A model generated the notes under the pieces. The model had not been told where the DNA came from and did not search any database. It saw only the letters and a program-made list of their open reading frames with translations. DNA of 64,000 bases from Candidatus Protochlamydia amoebophila UWE25 (GTDB lineage Bacteria; Chlamydiota; Chlamydiia; Chlamydiales; Parachlamydiaceae): positions 1,178,001 to 1,242,000 of the forward strand of contig NC_005861.2 in assembly GCF_000011565.2 (NCBI RefSeq), given 5' to 3'. Of the stretch, positions 10,601 to 19,381 are shown one piece after another. Both the position numbers and the translations under genes were made by a program. Position 1 is the stretch's first letter, and every line of letters begins with the position of its first letter.

Positions 10601-12484
10601 TCCTCGAAGGAGATCGATTTTTTGAAAATGAGAATCCAGATTAGAAATGCAAATTTTCAATTCATAGCATTCTGGATTGGAGAGACAGTGTTTTAGTTTG
10701 CGGTAAAGAGGGCGCAGGACTAGCCAGTAAATTTTGGCCAGGATTTCTTTTTCATCACGAAATTCTTCTAGACTAACCTCTTCTTTTTGTTCCCCACAGA
10801 TAAAATGGAGACCCACTCTTTTTAGGTAAATGGCCGCCACCGCTTCTTGCAATAAGAAGCCACTTTCTGGTGTGAAAATTTCCTTTTTCACGAGCGCATC
10901 AATGAGATCGAGTGTATTGGCTTCTTCCATGCCGAAATAAAGGGATAAATCATTTAAAAGATGATGGAGCAGCTCCGTGTAGTGTTTTTTTAGATCGATA
11001 ATCTTCTCTTTAAAGGGATGGCACCAAATCTGTTCATAGGTCTGCAGGCGATCCGTTAGCAGCTGTAGCGCCTGACACTTACGCCTGATTTCTCCTGTTT
11101 GCGGCAACTCTTCATCGAGATAGGTGCCCATTTGCGCTTGGTAGAGGCCAAAGAGCTCAGGAGTGCTCTGGTGAAAAGAAATCGTTTTGCGCAGCGTATT
11201 ACTATGCGAATTAGAAGGATACTCCTCTATTTTTTGCATCTGCGCCAATCCATCGGGGGTATGGATAAGATCAGGGACAACCGCTGGATTGCCTCCACAA
11301 TCGACATGGAAACCGGAGCGGTGCTTAGTCCCGATACAAGTAAAGACGGGTAAGCCTTGTGCGGGATCCTCTCCCAAGGCTATTATTTGTAGTTCTAATA
11401 GGCGAGCTAATTTTACAAAGTACGGGCGATGCTCAATTGCTTCCATGAGAATGCACCATTCTAAGTCTGAGTAGGGGCAGATCTCTTCTTTGGCTAGAGA
11501 TCCCATTGCCCGTAAATCGTACGAACACGGAGGATCTCCTAAAATGGCAATGGCATCCTCGACTAAACCTTGCAGAAAAGTGATCAAGTCCGTCGAAACT
11601 TTTTTTTGCAAAGCACGCATCTCTTCTATCGTAAACTTCTGCGGATTGATCGCCTGATAGAGTGTTCGAAATTTTTCACGATAAGCCTTTAATTTCTCTA
11701 GGTAGGTAGTTGTGATAAAGCAAGCCGTGGGAAGAGATTTACTGTTTAAATAACGATCCATCGTTGGTTTTAGATGATGCAGCCCACTTGCCTCTATCGG
11801 CTTTTGTCCCCCTCGCTTGCTAAATAGAGCCGCTATAAGTTTACGTACTTGTTTATAGAATAATTTAATCAAAGCATGCTGTTCACCCTTGCAGCAGATC
11901 GCTTTAAAACGCGTTTCAAGGTTTGTGATGAGTTGCACAACTTCCTGACTCTTATCTTCGGCTCTTGCTTTTTTCAAACGTTGCTTAAAAACGCTAAGGG
12001 ACGTTGAAGCGACTTTAAAGTAGCGAGAAGCTTGGCGTTGGGATTCTGGGGAAGCCATCGAGATGCTCTGAGCCTTTACTGCGTAATGAAGGGCATTGAT
12101 GGGATCTTTAAATTGTTTCTTGTTTAACCGTTCTTGTTTTCCTTGCTTGTAATGCCATTTGGCGAGTTCGTTAGCTAACTGCTTTTGTTCTTCTGCAAAA
12201 CAGGCGTCTGATGCTAAGTTGAGCAGTAAACGTATGCCTTCTTCTATCTCTTTAGGAGACTCTACGACGGGAATAAGCAACAAGAGGCAGTCAAAAATTT
12301 TTTTGAGTATCTCTTTTTCCGCATGGGGCGGCAAAAAGGCCATGAAAAAATTAAATTGCTCGACGGCTCGAGAATATTTTTCCTTCTTAATAGTAGCCAA
12401 AATTGCATCGAGGCTTTTTAAGTCTTCTAATTTTGATGGTTGTTCACTAAAAGGTTGGGGCGAGATAGGATGAGTGCTTTGCAT
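7667..12484 (-). CDS. Giant nucleotidyltransferase/kinase-like/LRR protein
   Basis: A single 1605-residue frame. Residues about 30-310 are helical, TPR-like. Residues 328-343 (GSLAKEEICPYSDLEW) match the nucleotidyltransferase core of GlnD/DUF294-type enzymes, where G-S plus the downstream D-L-E carry the metal ligands. Residues 880-908 (TRPGDGRFSNYVVEE then CVDNDISF) resemble the catalytic and metal loops of PI3/4-kinase-like or actin-fragmin-kinase-like folds. Residues about 1190-1300 hold irregular LRRs. Residues about 1345-1600 hold about nine 28-residue LRRs of the ribonuclease-inhibitor/NLR type (NQISDEGAKAIAQALASN). There is no signal peptide. IS982 relics in inverted orientation flank it. 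Activity on nucleotides or host targets is inference. It is most likely a host-directed effector, possibly acquired laterally. Confidence 0.8.
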   Translation of the reverse strand: MQSTHPISPQPFSEQPSKLEDLKSLDAILATIKKEKYSRAVEQFNFFMAFLPPHAEKEILKKIFDCLLLLIPVVESPKEIEEGIRLLLNLASDACFAEEQKQLANELAKWHYKQGKQERLNKKQFKDPINALHYAVKAQSISMASPESQRQASRYFKVASTSLSVFKQRLKKARAEDKSQEVVQLITNLETRFKAICCKGEQHALIKLFYKQVRKLIAALFSKRGGQKPIEASGLHHLKPTMDRYLNSKSLPTACFITTTYLEKLKAYREKFRTLYQAINPQKFTIEEMRALQKKVSTDLITFLQGLVEDAIAILGDPPCSYDLRAMGSLAKEEICPYSDLEWCILMEAIEHRPYFVKLARLLELQIIALGEDPAQGLPVFTCIGTKHRSGFHVDCGGNPAVVPDLIHTPDGLAQMQKIEEYPSNSHSNTLRKTISFHQSTPELFGLYQAQMGTYLDEELPQTGEIRRKCQALQLLTDRLQTYEQIWCHPFKEKIIDLKKHYTELLHHLLNDLSLYFGMEEANTLDLIDALVKKEIFTPESGFLLQEAVAAIYLKRVGLHFICGEQKEEVSLEEFRDEKEILAKIYWLVLRPLYRKLKHCLSNPECYELKICISNLDSHFQKIDLLRGAYYEEELCPDNIENLKPWIAHFVHHLVSRQRADALDPDPAWHWHEAFYQRLSQMTFTEPLREIYLKVLDSYPAEENLAALSAHLASIPNPSGVRQSQRLEEEQFQQAILAMTTNQPDPDDPFQVKIRCPAVPHARYLNQAVCEQILEETGNLKRQYKSAHPVASATHNGYQLHFKQKPTHPLLEYAIHALTARIAGHLSSPTQLARFEVDIKGKKRVYPVLISKTIQGQTLENVKQLDVKQLTWACLCALLTRPGDGRFSNYVVEEKTHRIFCVDNDISFVEPVIHHFFGHKVHFTSALFCLDAKYYLDSEVLQAFLRLEPNLILNSWLEDLIQKDAAYRELQLFNSKEEEQLYEENPEDRFKGTLLLRNGTVMNLLVQFYHLQDRLRQALKDKKRLAPIDLLPYLVNLRGSHKQTLDRWVYFKYKQAAASSLDPKQRLQQAIDRQVDISLTSTQADAASFGKPPTFEEIQQREEYSPEKAQSELFAFTLNRCTSNVAFGTNKEGEWIEADFKHMVKGERFDRERQRLVLHALIFLMKNKGLRPRKVTLMNCVVLDHITLKPFLHVELDYLNVSGCSFIKEEAILEIEKCSPNLKTLYLNRCAQLRAFEKPRFPLAPTYLQFAKLEELQLKRCVALASIQLDAPLLHILKADKNPHLKTLFFTTFAPYFKGSFIRCPTLDLETVKKERISKILREIKTSEIDRIELFQLYRNDSWLNSLSFSYRIISDKKAEVIANGLAFNTALSFLRLNSNQITDRGVEALAHALAYNTAIKQFWLDRNQISDEGAKAISKALTSNNTFETISLEYNQISDEGAEAIAQALASNTTLRELFLNGNQISDKGAKAIFKALAYNTVLKKLALSYNQISDEGAKAIAQALASNNTLETLSLEYNQISDEGMEALAQALASNTALRELSLNGNQISDEGMEALAQALASNTTLRELSLNGNQISDRGMEALARTLASHKYFRVKGNLIKH

Positions 12485-12769
12485 GACTTGGCTATCCTTT
12501 GATTTAACAAAAATTCACGTCGTAAAGATACTATCAAAAAGAAACACTCCAATCAATTTAAAATTTGAAAAATTTATTATAGAATTTTAACTGACTGAGG
12601 AAAGAAAGTTAGGTTGCTAGAGTTTGGTTCAAGTATTGAAGCTTTAAATCTAGCTCACTAAGGGATCAATTCAAAATTCTTTCAAGCTAAAAGATAAAAA
12701 TTTTACTTTAGTCGATGCAAAGCTCCACCATTTTCACTTAACTTCATTAGCAGCTATGCTTTTCTGAAA

Positions 12770-13672
12770 GTGAGAGTTAATTCGCTCTCATCGACTAAAA
12801 AGATGTGTTATTGTTCCTTTGCCTTTAAATCCATCGCCAATGGAGTAAACGAAAAGAAAAATCCGCAAAAAAACTTTTAGAAGACCTTTAAGTGAAGTGC
12901 TAACGATTTTGCTTCTCATTCATCGTTTCAATGATAGAGCATTCAAACACTTCTACTTAAACCATGTAAAAACAACTTTAAAATATCTATTCCCTCATCT
13001 TGTTGGGTACTCAAGATTTTTTTCAACTCACCTTTGAAGCATTTTTTTCGATGTTTTGCTTGATCCAAGAACATCAGGGTATCTGTGAAGGGATTTTATT
13101 GATAGACTCTACCGTATTAACGGTTTGCCATGTCAAACGTGCCTCTTCCCATCGTGTCTTTAAAGAGCCACGCTAAATGGGAAAAACAACCATCGGTTGG
13201 TTCTTTGGATTTAAGCTCCATCTTGTGATTAATCATCATGCAGAAATTGTCTCATTTAAGTTGACAACTGGCAATATGGATGATCGCAAACCCGTCCAGA
13301 AATGGTAGAAGGAATGAAAGGAAAAACATTCGCAGATAGAGGGTCTATTTCAGAAAAACTGGCTCATACTTTAATGCAAAAGGGAATACATCTTTTCGCA
13401 AAAGTAAAGAAGATGAAAAATCAATGGATCATGTTAGTGGATAAACTCATGCTAAAAAAGAGGGCTATGATTGAAAGTGTGAATTATCTGTTGAAAATAG
13501 CTGTCAGATAAAACATCATCGGCACCGAAGTCGATAAAACTTTCTGAGCAATCTGATGGCTGCTTTTGCTAATTATTGCTTGAACCCATCCAAGCCTCGA
13601 CTGTTCTTTTCAAAGACAGAAATCGAAGCTGCTAGGCTCCTAGAATATTTTTGAGGGTTTCTTACGTTAAAC
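12770..13672 (+). pseudogene. IS982-family element relic, nearly full length
   Basis: Across several frameshifts the plus strand reads LSEVLTILLLIHRFND, AFKHFYLNHVKTTLKY, PHLVGYSRF, then a DSTVLTVCHVKRASSHR block and IGWFFGFKLHLVINHH, TTGNMDDRKPV, and finally MLKKRAMIESVNYLLK. In order these are the N-terminal, DDE-core and C-terminal motifs of an IS982 transposase. Multiple stops make it inactive. Its C-terminal 380 bp is an inverted copy of 7245-7640. The exact terminal repeats could not be fixed by eye. Confidence 0.7.
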
Positions 13673-13820
13673 TGGCGTTTGTTAGCTGAATAAGAAGGGA
13701 AAGTGAAGTTTTTGTGGTTGCTAAAACGGCTGCGAGTATTTCCATTTAACGATCTGTTCAAGTGAATATTGCAAGCATTTAAACTTTCGTCCAAAAGCCT
13801 GCAAATGATTTAAAGACTTT

Positions 13821-14417
13821 TTAAGCAACACTGGCAAGTTGAAGTTTCTTTGTTTTTTCAACTAATTGTTTCGCGAGTTCTTCAGTGGCTTTGCGATCTT
13901 GTTCTTTTTTTAAATTTCCTTGTTCATCAAAAGCGTTAGCAGCGTCGGAAATGGCTTTTTGGCTCGGCATGACCCAAGTTTGAATATTTTCTAAAATAGA
14001 TCTTAAATGAACAAGCCCTCTTAATCCTCCTAAATTTCCTGGAGAGGCACTGATAATTAAAGCAACTTTATCGATAAAACAACTTAAATAGACTTCTTCA
14101 GGTGTAGCCTGACGCGTGGTCCAATCAATCATATTTTTTAATACGCCAGAGATAGAACTATTATATTCTGGAGAAGCAATGATAAAACCATCGTGCTCCC
14201 ACAGTAGCTTTTTAAGTTTTAAAGCATTTTCAGGAAGCCCTTCATTCGCTTCGATATCCCCGTCATAAATGGGGAGCGGATAATCATTTAAATCAATATA
14301 AGTAACTTTTGCTCCAGCTTGTTCAGCTCCTTTCATCGCGTTTTTAACAAGTTTTTTATTATAAGAGTCTTTTCTTAAGCTGCCTGCAAAAGCTAATATT
14401 TTTGGTTGGTTATCCAT
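13821..14417 (-). CDS. NADPH-dependent FMN reductase family protein
   Basis: The 198-residue flavodoxin-fold protein has the phosphate-binding start ILAFAGSLRKDSYNKKL (residues 7-23), the Y-D-G-D-I-E segment, and the family motif SPEYNSSISGVLKNMIDW (about 82-99) that contacts the flavin. Members reduce FMN or quinones and azo compounds with NAD(P)H in the cytoplasm. Length and motif order match the family. AGGAGAAATT precedes the ATG at a normal distance. It lies 74 bp downstream of tex on the same strand, so the two could be co-transcribed. Confidence 0.88.
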   Translation of the reverse strand: MDNQPKILAFAGSLRKDSYNKKLVKNAMKGAEQAGAKVTYIDLNDYPLPIYDGDIEANEGLPENALKLKKLLWEHDGFIIASPEYNSSISGVLKNMIDWTTRQATPEEVYLSCFIDKVALIISASPGNLGGLRGLVHLRSILENIQTWVMPSQKAISDAANAFDEQGNLKKEQDRKATEELAKQLVEKTKKLQLASVA

Positions 14418-14491
14418 CGCAATTTCTCCTATTTTTTAATCTTCAAAAACCTCTTTTAACAGCTTTTTTCCAAACATGCAACAGGGGATTT

Positions 14492-16756
14492 TTAAAGGGA
14501 AGCAAACGGATTAGAAATAAAATTACTTTGGGATCTGGTTTGCCTTTTTGGCTTTGAAGACTCTTTAGCAACTTGTATTGGCTCTTTAGTAGAGCGATTT
14601 TGGCCTACTCTTGCCGTTAAAGAAATGCGCTTACGTTCAACATCAATTGTTAAAACTTCTACTTTTAGCTTATCTCCAGCTTTCACCACATCATTGGGAT
14701 GGCTGACATAGTGATCGGAAAGCTCTGATAAATGAATTAACCCATCTTGATGCACACCTATATCGATAAAAGCCCCAAAAGCTGTTACGTTAGTCACTAT
14801 TCCTTCTAAATGGAGCCCTGGTTTAAGATCTTGAATAGATAAAATATCCTCGCGAAAGCTGGGAGGTTCAAAAGTTGCTCGCGGATCTCGACCTGGCTTT
14901 TTTAATTCTTGCAGGATATCTTTTAAGGTCAACTCTCCTACAGAGGCACTCATATACTTCTTTAAATCAATTTGAGCGACAAATTCGGGATGATCAATTA
15001 AATCTCTCAAGGAGAGGTTTAAATCTTTAGCAATTTGTTCTACTAATTCATAACGCTCCGGATGAACTGCTGAAGAGTCTAAAGGATATTCTCCATTTCT
15101 GATACGCAAAAATCCCGCTGCTTGTTCAAAGGTTTTAGCTCCAAATCCAGGGACCTTTTTAAGCTGCTGACGACTTTTAAAAGCGCCATGAGATTCTCGA
15201 TATTTAACCATTTTTTGAGCAAGCGACTGACCGATCCCAGAAACATAAGATAGTAAAGGGGCGCTCGCTGTATTTAAATCGACTCCTACATGATTTACAC
15301 AACTTTCCACTACATGAACAAGTTGGTCTTGTAAAAGAGATTGATGAACATCATGTTGATATTGTCCAACTCCAATTGATTTTGGATCAATTTTGACAAG
15401 TTCAGCCAGAGGGTCTTGTAATCGGCGAGCGATTGAAATGGCCCCTCTTATTGTCAAGTCTAAATCGGGAAATTCTTCCCTTGCGACATCAGAGGCACTG
15501 TAAACACTTGCTCCCGATTCATTAACAGTGACAACCAGGGTGCCCGTTAAAGCATCTTTTTTGATCAGTTGTTTGACAAAACTTTCTGTTTCTCGACCTG
15601 CCGTTCCATTACCAATCGCAACCGCATAAGGTTTGTAGAACTGAATAAAAGTCGCTAAGTCTTTTTCTGCTTGTTGATGCGCTCTTGCTCCTTGAGAAGG
15701 ATAAATGGTGATCGTATTTAAATATTTACCTGTCTCATCGACAGCCACACATTTACAGCCTGTTCGAATGCCGGGATCGATTCCAATAACAGACTTTCCA
15801 CCTAGGGGAGAAGCTAATAAAAGATGACGTAAGTTATTGGCAAAAATATCTACAGCCGCTCGATCCGAGGCTAATTTCAAATCTAAACGGACATCTGTTT
15901 CTACAGAAGGATAAAGAAGCCTTTTAAAAGAATCTTCAACTGCTTGTGATAAATGAGAACTAAAGGGAGAAGCTGGTTTAAGATTTACTAATTTTGCAAT
16001 TTGTGAAATGACAGAAAATTCCTCTATTTCAATTGAAAAATCGAGGATATCTTCTTTTTCACCGCGTCGAATAGCTAAATAGCGATGAGAAGGAATTGTT
16101 TTAACTTTTTCTTTAAAATCATAATATTGCTCAAACTTTGTCGGTCCTTTGACACTAGAACGCACTTTTGAAACAACAACACCTTCTGTTGCAAATATTT
16201 CTCGAACATACGAACGAACAGCAGCCTCTTCAGCAATCATTTCAGCTACAATATCAAGAGCTCCGGAAATCGCTTGGTTGACATCCAAAACTCCTTTTCC
16301 TTCATTAATAAATGAACTGGCTGCTTCTTGCGGATTTCCTTGAAGAGGTTGACTTAAAATTAAAAGAGCTAAAGGCTCTAGTCCCTTCTCTCGAGCAATC
16401 ATCGCTCTCGTGCGTCGTTTAGGTTTATAGGGTAAGTAAAGATCTTCTAAAATTGTTTTGACATTACAAGCTAAAATTTGTTCTCGTAGGGCATCTGTCA
16501 GTTTTCCTTGCGATTCAATCGAAGTAAGAATTGTTTGCCGTCTTTCTTCTAATTCTTTTAAATAATTGTGTCGTTCTTGAATGTTTTTAATTTGAACTTC
16601 ATCTAGGTTGCTGGTCGCTTCTTTTCGATAACGGGCGATAAAAGGAATCGTATTTCCCGCTTCCAATAAATCAACTACAGCTTTGACAGAATGGACAGAA
16701 AGGGAAAGTTCTTGAGCGATTTGAATCATAAATACTTGGCGCGTTTGTTCTAACAT
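14492..16756 (-). CDS. tex: Transcription accessory protein Tex
   Basis: The 754-residue protein has the full Tex architecture: a helical N-terminal part with IPFIARYRKEAT (about 38-49), a YqgF/RNase-H-like domain beginning GIDPGIRTGCK (about 325), a helix-hairpin-helix pair (VSGIGQSLAQKMV and VPGFGAKTFEQAAG, about 505-560), and a C-terminal S1 RNA-binding domain (GIVTNVTAFGAFIDIG, about 650-720). Tex binds nucleic acid and is implicated in transcription and RNA surveillance. AGAGAGG lies just before the ATG at 16756. The tail is basic (KPKRQTRSQ). It is a housekeeping gene of normal length. Confidence 0.95.
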   Translation of the reverse strand: MLEQTRQVFMIQIAQELSLSVHSVKAVVDLLEAGNTIPFIARYRKEATSNLDEVQIKNIQERHNYLKELEERRQTILTSIESQGKLTDALREQILACNVKTILEDLYLPYKPKRRTRAMIAREKGLEPLALLILSQPLQGNPQEAASSFINEGKGVLDVNQAISGALDIVAEMIAEEAAVRSYVREIFATEGVVVSKVRSSVKGPTKFEQYYDFKEKVKTIPSHRYLAIRRGEKEDILDFSIEIEEFSVISQIAKLVNLKPASPFSSHLSQAVEDSFKRLLYPSVETDVRLDLKLASDRAAVDIFANNLRHLLLASPLGGKSVIGIDPGIRTGCKCVAVDETGKYLNTITIYPSQGARAHQQAEKDLATFIQFYKPYAVAIGNGTAGRETESFVKQLIKKDALTGTLVVTVNESGASVYSASDVAREEFPDLDLTIRGAISIARRLQDPLAELVKIDPKSIGVGQYQHDVHQSLLQDQLVHVVESCVNHVGVDLNTASAPLLSYVSGIGQSLAQKMVKYRESHGAFKSRQQLKKVPGFGAKTFEQAAGFLRIRNGEYPLDSSAVHPERYELVEQIAKDLNLSLRDLIDHPEFVAQIDLKKYMSASVGELTLKDILQELKKPGRDPRATFEPPSFREDILSIQDLKPGLHLEGIVTNVTAFGAFIDIGVHQDGLIHLSELSDHYVSHPNDVVKAGDKLKVEVLTIDVERKRISLTARVGQNRSTKEPIQVAKESSKPKRQTRSQSNFISNPFASL

Positions 16757-16843
16757 AAACCTCTCTTCATAAAATCATAAGGAGGTCAAAGTTTAACAGT
16801 ACTTATTGTTAACTGCAATCTAGAAAAAAAATGGCCTCAAATA

Positions 16844-18154
16844 TTACTTAGCTAAAACAATGGGTAGCTGCTGCCAATTAGAAGGATTGTGCTTTGAGCT
16901 GCAGTCTTTTCGAGACTTCCAGCTTACGTCTGTTCCCATTGCTCCAAAGAATAATTTTTTTTTACCAAAACGAGCATTTAATGCATCCATGGTATTCATT
17001 AATTGTGTTCGCTTGGGATCTACAGGATTTAAAAACAAATCAGAATTTGAAGATGATTCAGGTAAAAGATCTAATAAAATGACCCCACATTTCTTATATC
17101 TTTCTTCACGACGGAAAATTTTATTTAACCCTCGTTTCGCGGCCTTAATCATCTCTCCTGTGTCTTTAGTTGGAGCTGGAAATATTTCAGTAATACTATC
17201 ATAACAGCGCATCTTCTTTCCGGGCTGAATTTGATATTCTAAAAATATATACAACGCTTTTGCTAGGCTTCCCTGTGCTCTTAACTTTTCAGCCACTGTA
17301 TAAACGTAGGTAGATAAAGCCTCGGACAAAGGGGTTATCTCTGAAAGAACATGTCCGAAAGACCTAGAATAAAGCAAACTTTTTTTAGAGACTTTTTCAT
17401 CTGATTCTAAGCAGCTAACTCCTCTTAATTCCCATAGTATTCGCTCTCCAATCACACCCAGTCGTTTGCGAATAATGGAAGGATCCATTTGTGCATATTC
17501 CCAGGCCGTGTGAATATTCATTCCATTTAATTTTTCTTTTAAATTTCGTCCAATCCCCCAAACATCCCCAATCAAATAATTTTGTAAGACCTTTTGACGA
17601 ACCGATGAATTTAAATCAAACACATAGAAATTTTGAATTTTTTTGGCGAGATCATTGGCCATTTTTGCAAGTGTCTTTGTGTTAGCAAGGCCTAAAGAAA
17701 TAGGCATTCCCACCCATTTTTTAACCTTCTTTTGTAATTCGTGACAAAGAGAAACTAAATCAGAAGGGGCAACACTAGAAGGATATTTTAAAAAAGCTTC
17801 ATCAATTGAATAAATGTCTAGGTCGGGGGCATGTTCGAATAAGAGGTTCATGATACGCTCTGAAATATCTCCGTAGAGCGCGTAATTTGAAGAAAACACT
17901 TGAATATTTCTAAATTCACAAAGCGCTTTAATTTGAAAGTAAGGTTCCCCCATTTTAACGCCCAAAAGCTTGGCTTCTTGAGAACGGGAAATTACGCATC
18001 CATCATTATTGGATAAAACAACCACTGGTTTCTTTTCAAGGTTAGGATTGAATAATCTTTCACAGGATACATAAAAATTATTGCAATCTACTAAAATGAA
18101 TTGATCCCTTGATAATGATTCCACGCAATCAGAATTAGACAGCATGAATGACAT
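16844..18154 (-). CDS. umuC: UmuC, DNA polymerase V catalytic subunit
   Basis: The 436-residue Y-family polymerase has the N-terminal catalytic strand FILVDCNNFYVSCERLF (19-35), the second metal-binding motif YSIDEAFL (115-122), a helix-hairpin-helix finger region (GIGRNLKEKLNGM, about 200) and a UmuC-type C-terminal little finger. With processed UmuD it performs translesion, error-prone synthesis. Its start overlaps the end of umuD by 20 bp, so the two are translationally linked. Length is typical (E. coli UmuC is 422 residues). Confidence 0.95.
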   Translation of the reverse strand: MSFMLSNSDCVESLSRDQFILVDCNNFYVSCERLFNPNLEKKPVVVLSNNDGCVISRSQEAKLLGVKMGEPYFQIKALCEFRNIQVFSSNYALYGDISERIMNLLFEHAPDLDIYSIDEAFLKYPSSVAPSDLVSLCHELQKKVKKWVGMPISLGLANTKTLAKMANDLAKKIQNFYVFDLNSSVRQKVLQNYLIGDVWGIGRNLKEKLNGMNIHTAWEYAQMDPSIIRKRLGVIGERILWELRGVSCLESDEKVSKKSLLYSRSFGHVLSEITPLSEALSTYVYTVAEKLRAQGSLAKALYIFLEYQIQPGKKMRCYDSITEIFPAPTKDTGEMIKAAKRGLNKIFRREERYKKCGVILLDLLPESSSNSDLFLNPVDPKRTQLMNTMDALNARFGKKKLFFGAMGTDVSWKSRKDCSSKHNPSNWQQLPIVLAK

Positions 18155-18566
18155 GAGTCACAACCCCCCAAATATGCAGATTCATCTCTTCGGAAATTTC
18201 GATAGAAGGATATTGATCATTTTCAGCTATCAACTGCACTTTTTTAAATGCTATTTTTAATCTTTTTACCGTTAATTCTCCATCAACAGACGCAATAACC
18301 ACTTTGCCATCCACTGCAGGCAAACTTCGGTCGACAACTAAAATATCTTGATGATGAATCCCTGCATTAATCATCGAAGAACCAGACACCTTAAGGAAAA
18401 AAGTCGCGGAAGGGTGCTTAATTAACAAAGCATTCAAATCAATGCGATCTGCCATCTCATTTTCAGCTGGAGATGGAAAACCTGCCGAAATCGTCTGCTG
18501 GTAAAAGGGTAAATGATAAAATTGTTTTTCAGCAGAAGAAATATTTTCTAAAAAAATCAACGTCAT
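18135..18566 (-). CDS. umuD: UmuD, LexA-like self-cleaving polymerase V subunit
   Basis: The protein has 143 residues from the ATG at 18566. It shows the cleavage dipeptide in SAGFPSPAEN (Ala28-Gly29), the catalytic serine in SGSSMINAG (Ser64) and the catalytic lysine in ELTVKRL (Lys101), in the S24/LexA arrangement. RecA-stimulated self-cleavage makes UmuD', which partners UmuC. The open frame begins at a TTG five codons earlier, but GAAGG then ATG favours 18566. It is the first gene of umuDC. A perfect 8-bp inverted repeat (18581-18605) abuts its ribosome site and may be its operator. Confidence 0.93.
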   Translation of the reverse strand: MTLIFLENISSAEKQFYHLPFYQQTISAGFPSPAENEMADRIDLNALLIKHPSATFFLKVSGSSMINAGIHHQDILVVDRSLPAVDGKVVIASVDGELTVKRLKIAFKKVQLIAENDQYPSIEISEEMNLHIWGVVTHVIHAV

Positions 18567-18580
18567 TGGGCTAACCTTCA

Positions 18581-18605
18581 AATCACTATTAGGATTCTAG
18601 TGATT
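18581..18605 (-). promoter_or_regulatory. Palindrome abutting umuD ribosome site
   Basis: AATCACTA, nine bases, then TAGTGATT form a perfect 8-bp inverted repeat 15 bases upstream of the umuD ATG. The position fits a repressor operator (SOS-type or other) or an RNA hairpin at the translation start. It is not a match to the E. coli LexA box (CTG-N10-CAG). The regulator is unknown. Confidence 0.45.
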
Positions 18606-18684
18606 AGGAAATAAATGTTTTATTTTTAATTCTGATAGGAAAATCTAATTAAAACAAGCCCTAATGATTTTTTTAATGATAACC

Positions 18685-18707
18685 CCACTTGTCATCAAGA
18701 CAAGTGG
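18685..18707. terminator. Stem-loop after DUF4019 gene
   Basis: CCACTTGTC and GACAAGTGG form a perfect 9-bp stem with the loop ATCAA, 18 bases past the minus-strand DUF4019 stop. It is probably a terminator or RNA 3' stabiliser. A strong U-tract is absent. Confidence 0.55.
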
Positions 18708-18724
18708 CGTGGCAGACTTAGCTT

Positions 18725-19291
18725 TTAGTTGACTTGATAGGTCAACACTTTCCATTGGCCATCAGTGCCTCTTCTAAGAGTCAGTAACTCTCCTGAATTA
18801 GGAGCCTTGTCAAATGAAGTGTTGTACTCAATAACCATATAAGACCCTTTAGGAAGGCCATGGGGATCAATTGCTGGCTTTTCATCTTTCAGCGTACGAG
18901 ATTGAACTTCTCCTAAACGCTTTCTTGCTAAATCTAGCGTTGTTTCCCACTCTTTTTGAGTAATTGTTTGTTGAAAAAGAGTATCTCCTTTTTCCCAACT
19001 CTGGGCATATTGCCCTTTATCCAGAGTCTCGACATAATCTTTAGCGACTTGAGCTGCTTCAATCATCCAAGCTGCCCAAGCCTTTTGATCGACTTGTGCT
19101 GATTGAGCTTGATTATTAGATACGTGAACTGGATTTACTATTTGTGTAGGTGTTTTACTATTTGGCACAGGTGTGGATACTGCCGATGGTGATGTCGAAG
19201 TGACAGAAGGTTGAGCATAAGCAGACCCTTGAACTAAAATCACTCCTAATCCAATTTTTCCTACTAATTTTATCAAACTGTCCTTATTCAT
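18725..19291 (-). CDS. Exported DUF4019-domain protein
   Basis: The protein has 188 residues from the ATG at 19291, which AAGGGAGAT precedes; the frame extends 12 codons upstream without a ribosome site. Residues 1-26 are a signal peptide (cleavage after AYA). Residues about 28-60 form a Ser/Thr/Pro-rich linker. The C-terminal about 115 residues match DUF4019: DYVETLDKGQYAQSWE, then TITQKEWETTLDLARKRLG, then GSYMVIEYNTSF and a final WKVLTYQVN strand. DUF4019 has a cone-like alpha+beta fold of unknown role. It is predicted periplasmic or cell-surface. Confidence 0.8.
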   Translation of the reverse strand: MNKDSLIKLVGKIGLGVILVQGSAYAQPSVTSTSPSAVSTPVPNSKTPTQIVNPVHVSNNQAQSAQVDQKAWAAWMIEAAQVAKDYVETLDKGQYAQSWEKGDTLFQQTITQKEWETTLDLARKRLGEVQSRTLKDEKPAIDPHGLPKGSYMVIEYNTSFDKAPNSGELLTLRRGTDGQWKVLTYQVN

Positions 19292-19341
19292 CTTATCTCC
19301 CTTAAATTTTTTTAAGAATAGCATCAAGCCTCAAAAGGTAG

Positions 19342-19373
19342 GTGCTAATCCTTAATATTTTTAGGATTAGCAC
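19342..19373. terminator. 11-bp perfect stem-loop
   Basis: GTGCTAATCCT and AGGATTAGCAC form a perfect 11-bp stem with an AT-only loop, immediately past the minus-strand stop at 19382. It is flanked by A and T runs, as in bidirectional intrinsic terminators. It separates the Cys/His-rich gene from the DUF4019 gene. Confidence 0.7.
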
Positions 19374-19381
19374 TTAAAAAA

